From the NCBI GenBank assembly GCA_003453555.1, contig DMLA01000196.1, forward strand, positions 1 to 8,580: DNA of 8,580 nucleotides. Reading direction: 5' to 3'. Under the pieces are notes generated by a model that saw nothing but the letters and a program-made list of their open reading frames with translations, did not search any database and had not been told where the DNA came from. Position 1 is the stretch's first letter; each line of letters opens with the position of its first letter. Below, one piece after another: positions 6,575-8,580 of the stretch. This DNA is from Chloroflexota bacterium (lineage in GTDB: Bacteria; Chloroflexota; Anaerolineae; UBA7937). Both the position numbers and the translations under genes were made by a program.

Positions 6575-7697
6575 CTAGGCTCTTGCGGAAATTCAAGGCG
6601 CTGAGCATGAAGGTGACGACGCTGAATATGGCCATAGGCACTATCTGCTTCCAGAGATAAACCACTCCTACACCTTTCAGTATGATACCTCGCAAGATAA
6701 CCAGGAAGTAGGTGAGGGGTATCAAATAGCCAGCATAGTAGACGAGGAGGGGCATATTCTCCCTAGGCACAATGAAGCCCGATAGGATGAAGGCGGGCAA
6801 CATGATGAAACTGGCCAAGTGCATGGCCTGCATCTGGTTACGGGAGACAGTGGAGATGAGTATCCCCAGGCCTAGAGAGCCTAATAGGAAGAGGAGGGAG
6901 GTGGACAAAAGCAATATCACATCGCCATGGACCGGAACTTTGAACCAGAAGGAGCCCACGAGTAGGGTTATGCCCACATTGATGAAGGCCACCAGTACGA
7001 AGGGCACGATCTTACCCAACATCAGTTCCCAGGGTTTGATGGGAGTGACGATCAACTGCTCCAGGGTTCCTCGTTCCCGCTCGCGGACGATAGCAAGGGC
7101 GGTGAGAAGGAGGGCCTGCACCTGTAAGATGGCTCCGATGAGGCCCGGGATCATGAAGTTGACTTTCTTCATATCGGGGTTGTAGAGCAGGCGGGCTCTT
7201 AAGTCTATGGGCACCTGTAGCGAACCCCCTCTAACCAACTGCTCAAATTGCGTGCTGATTATATCCACTGAGGCAGCCTGTCCAATGGTCTGGGCGACGA
7301 AGAGAGCCGTCTGGCCTATGGTGGGGTCGGAGCCATCGATGATGACCTGAACAGAGGCCCCCTTGCCAGCCTCCAACTTAGTGCTAAAATCTGGCGGGAT
7401 CACCAGTCCCACCCTCACCTCGCCGCTATCGATGAGCCGCACGATTTCCTCAGTGCTATCGACATAGAAGGCGTATTTGAAGTACCCGGAGTGCCAGAAC
7501 CTCTCCACAAACCGACGGCTCTCGCTATCCTTGGCCATATCGTAGACTGCGGTGGGGATATCCTCAATCTCCACCGCCACGGCGTAGCCCAATAGCAAAA
7601 GCAAGGTGATGGGCATAATGAACACTATGCTGAGCGTCCGTGGATCCCGGATGATGTGGATGAACTCCTTGCGCATTATCGTCCAGGCTCTATCCAT
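6570..7697 (-). CDS. ABC-2 type exporter permease (YbhS/YbhR-like)
   Basis: 375-residue integral membrane subunit of a YbhFSR/RbbA-type exporter, of usual length for the family. Visible layout: short cytoplasmic N-terminal helix with RKEFIHIIRDPRT (9-21), first membrane helix about 22-42, a large extracytoplasmic domain about 43-178, then five C-terminal helices (roughly 180-202, 228-250, 258-282, 293-312 and 350-368, with a re-entrant or partial helix around 317-338). The cytoplasmic coupling segment ERERGTLEQLIVTP at 206-219 is the family hallmark and contacts the ATPases. The C-terminus is LNFRKSLE. The ATG at 7697 follows an AAGGGG-like site at about 9 nt. It is the first structural gene after the TetR gene, 99 nt downstream, and is followed by a probable remnant of the second permease. 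It may work as a homodimer, or with a permease encoded outside the window. Confidence 0.94.
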   Translation of the reverse strand: MDRAWTIMRKEFIHIIRDPRTLSIVFIMPITLLLLLGYAVAVEIEDIPTAVYDMAKDSESRRFVERFWHSGYFKYAFYVDSTEEIVRLIDSGEVRVGLVIPPDFSTKLEAGKGASVQVIIDGSDPTIGQTALFVAQTIGQAASVDIISTQFEQLVRGGSLQVPIDLRARLLYNPDMKKVNFMIPGLIGAILQVQALLLTALAIVRERERGTLEQLIVTPIKPWELMLGKIVPFVLVAFINVGITLLVGSFWFKVPVHGDVILLLSTSLLFLLGSLGLGILISTVSRNQMQAMHLASFIMLPAFILSGFIVPRENMPLLVYYAGYLIPLTYFLVILRGIILKGVGVVYLWKQIVPMAIFSVVTFMLSALNFRKSLE

Positions 7698-7796
7698 ATC
7701 TGTTTCCCCTTCTCTCTACTAGGGCTACCGCTTTCCCGGGGACACCCGCTGCTAGGTGGCTTCCCCGATCACTAGGTTCGATGAGCCATCCTGTCA
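7698..7796 (-). other. Spacer between regulator and permease, with a possible stem-loop
   Basis: This 99-nt gap is the only sizeable untranslated spacer in the operon. On the minus strand, 7766-7738 can fold as GGGGA, a 3-nt bulge, CACC, an 8-nt loop, GGTG, TCCCC. No U-tract follows, so it is not a standard terminator. It could dampen read-through from the regulator into the exporter or shape the mRNA, but nine base pairs with a bulge may also be chance. I see no second -35/-10 pair. Confidence 0.25.
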
Positions 7797-8417
7797 CTAC
7801 GTCGGTTCCTCGCCAGAGCGCAGGCGCAGACCGTTTAAGAAGAAATCCGCTAACTGGGAGGCCAACTCCTCAGGGGGTAAACGATGTCGTTTCCTATCCA
7901 ACCCCAGAAGGATGAAGCCCAGAAAAGAGCCCATCATAGCGTGAACGGCGATGACAGCATCGAGATTCCGAAACACCCCCTCCTCCATTCGTGTCTTCAG
8001 AAGATCTCCGAGTTGAGAAGAGAGTTTGGATAGAACCTGCTCGAAGAAGAAATAACGGAGGTTGTCATCTAACATCATCTCTCGCAAGATGACTCGCACG
8101 AGGTTCATATTTTGATCGATGAGGGTGAAGCGATCTTTGAGCAGGGTAGTTAGAAACTCCTTGTCACTTTTCGACGAAGGGCGTGTCATGGCCAGTTGCA
8201 AAGACTCATCGGCAAAGTCCGAGATCATGGATAGCAGTAGCTCCCTCTTGCTCCGAAAATAGTTGTATATGGTCCCCTCTGCCACGTTTGCCTCGGCGGC
8301 GATCTCCTTGGTGGTGGCGGCGTGATAACCTTTTAGAGCGAAGACCCGTGCTGCTGCCTCCAATATCTGCGCCGACCTTTTCTGTGCTAACTCTTCCTTC
8401 TTACTCTTTCCGGTCAT
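7797..8417 (-). CDS. TetR/AcrR-family transcriptional repressor
   Basis: 206-residue DNA-binding regulator, probably a ligand-responsive repressor of this operon. The N-terminal domain has the TetR helix-turn-helix: ILEAAARVFALKGYHAATTKEIAAEANVAEGTIYNYFRSK, residues 18-57 taken in three blocks (helix 1 about 14-29, recognition region about 35-54), followed by KRELL. The C-terminal helical ligand/dimer domain contains a hydrophobic segment MMGSFLGFILLGL typical of these pockets. I choose ATG at 8417 because GGAGG sits 5 nt upstream. A longer open frame reaching a TTG at 8477 is rejected: that TTG is the first half of the -35 box, and an ATG at 8450 lies inside the operator and promoter. The palindrome just upstream argues for autoregulation. 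The inducer is unknown. Confidence 0.92.
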   Translation of the reverse strand: MTGKSKKEELAQKRSAQILEAAARVFALKGYHAATTKEIAAEANVAEGTIYNYFRSKRELLLSMISDFADESLQLAMTRPSSKSDKEFLTTLLKDRFTLIDQNMNLVRVILREMMLDDNLRYFFFEQVLSKLSSQLGDLLKTRMEEGVFRNLDAVIAVHAMMGSFLGFILLGLDRKRHRLPPEELASQLADFFLNGLRLRSGEEPT

Positions 8418-8422
8418 CTTTC

Positions 8423-8427
8423 CCTCC
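8423..8427 (-). promoter_or_regulatory. Ribosome binding site of the TetR gene
   Basis: GGAGG on the minus strand, 5 nt before the ATG at 8417. It decides the start: the upstream ATG at 8450 and TTG at 8477 lie in promoter/operator DNA and lack such a site. Confidence 0.8.
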
Positions 8428-8428
8428 G

Positions 8429-8452
8429 CAATGAGTGAGCGCTCACTCATTG
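8429..8452. promoter_or_regulatory. TetR-type operator, perfect 24-bp palindrome
   Basis: Every base of this 24-bp stretch is matched by its partner around the centre 8440/8441; the core is TGAGTGAGCGCTCACTCA. The form (about 9+9 bp, GAGTGA half-sites) is typical of TetR-family operators. It covers the last four bases of the -10 box and the expected transcription start, and ends just before the ribosome binding site. A bound repressor would block RNA polymerase. Being next to the TetR gene, it very likely gives autoregulation and control of everything downstream. Confidence 0.9.
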
Positions 8453-8477
8453 TATACCTTCCCCCCGTTTTTGTCAA
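8449..8477 (-). promoter_or_regulatory. Sigma-70-type promoter of the operon
   Basis: Minus-strand TTGACA (8477-8472), exactly 17 bp, then TACAAT (8454-8449): a perfect -35 box, ideal spacing and one mismatch in the -10. The spacer includes a run of six G. Transcription should start near 8442, inside the palindrome, giving a leader of roughly 25 nt to the ATG at 8417. The -35 begins 2 nt after the stop codon of the upstream gene. This is the only convincing promoter seen in the window. Confidence 0.87.
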
Positions 8478-8479
8478 GG

Positions 8480-8580
8480 TCAGCCCAACCTCTTCCTGAA
8501 AACCCAGAGGGTGAGGCTCATAACCACAACCCCTATGATGGCTATGGCCATAACCTCAGGGATGAAGGCCCTCAGCCCCG
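8480..8580 (-). CDS. C-terminal end of an upstream membrane protein, probably ABC-2 permease (partial)
   Basis: The last 32 codons of a gene whose start lies beyond the right edge; stop TGA at 8482-8480. The end consists of one hydrophobic helix (AIAIIGVVVMSLTLWVF) and a basic tail FRKRLG. A final helix followed by FRK-type residues is common at the end of ABC-2 permeases, including the complete one in this window, so another exporter subunit upstream is plausible. The fragment is too short to exclude other membrane proteins. No terminator fits between its stop and the promoter, so transcription may read through into the TetR gene. Confidence 0.55.
   Translation of the reverse strand, partial: GLRAFIPEVMAIAIIGVVVMSLTLWVFRKRLG

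Noticed and set aside
8418..8477. Longer TetR start at the TTG at 8477 (20 extra residues)
   Set aside because: The TTG is part of the TTGACA -35 box, and the extra codons run through the -10 box and operator. The ATG at 8417 has GGAGG at the right distance.
1..8580. Insertion sequence, integrase or terminal repeats around the nuclease and glycosylase genes
   Set aside because: I found no transposase, integrase, inverted-repeat ends or target duplications by eye at either gene.

Overview
The window is a tightly packed run of bacterial genes, all read from the minus strand (right to left as numbered). Most of it is one TetR-controlled export operon that continues past the left edge. The organism is a bacterium: there is a near-consensus sigma-70-type promoter, AG-rich ribosome binding sites are common, and TAG and TGA stops are used. 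Base composition is moderate to high in G+C and uneven between genes. I cannot name the phylum. A lipobox on one membrane fusion protein and the absence of any TolC-like gene would fit a single-membrane lineage, but this is weak inference.

Layout in transcription order. (1) 8580-8480: last 32 codons of an upstream gene, ending like an ABC-2 permease. (2) 8477-8429: TTGACA-17-TACAAT promoter with a perfect 24-bp palindrome over the -10 and start region, a textbook TetR operator. (3) 8417-7797: TetR-family repressor. (4) 7697-6570: ABC-2 type permease. (5) 6574-6422: 50 open codons without a usable start, ending like an ABC-2 permease; probably the remnant of a second permease. (6) 6407-5517: PD-(D/E)XK nuclease-like protein of unknown family. 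(7) 5516-4554: ABC ATPase 1. (8) 4567-3644: AlkA/OGG-type HhH-GPD DNA glycosylase. (9) 3629-2673: ABC ATPase 2. (10) 2676-1297: HlyD-family membrane fusion protein. (11) 1271-1: a second, paralogous HlyD-family protein, cut only a few residues before its end.

The core (permease, two ATPases, two adaptors) is the YbhGFSR/RbbA-type drug exporter, with the double ATPase split into two genes. ATPase 1 has lost the H-loop histidine and ATPase 2 has an altered signature motif. In a heterodimer both defects fall in the same ATP site, leaving one canonical and one degenerate site.

The unusual feature is that two DNA-acting proteins, a predicted nuclease and a base-excision glycosylase, lie between the transporter subunits, coupled or nearly coupled to them and under the same apparent promoter. 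One reading is a combined efflux-plus-DNA-repair response to a DNA-damaging, possibly alkylating, compound. The rival reading is chance insertion of unrelated genes, supported by their lower G+C and by the permease remnant beside the nuclease gene. I see no RNA genes, CRISPR arrays, insertion sequences or factor-independent terminators.
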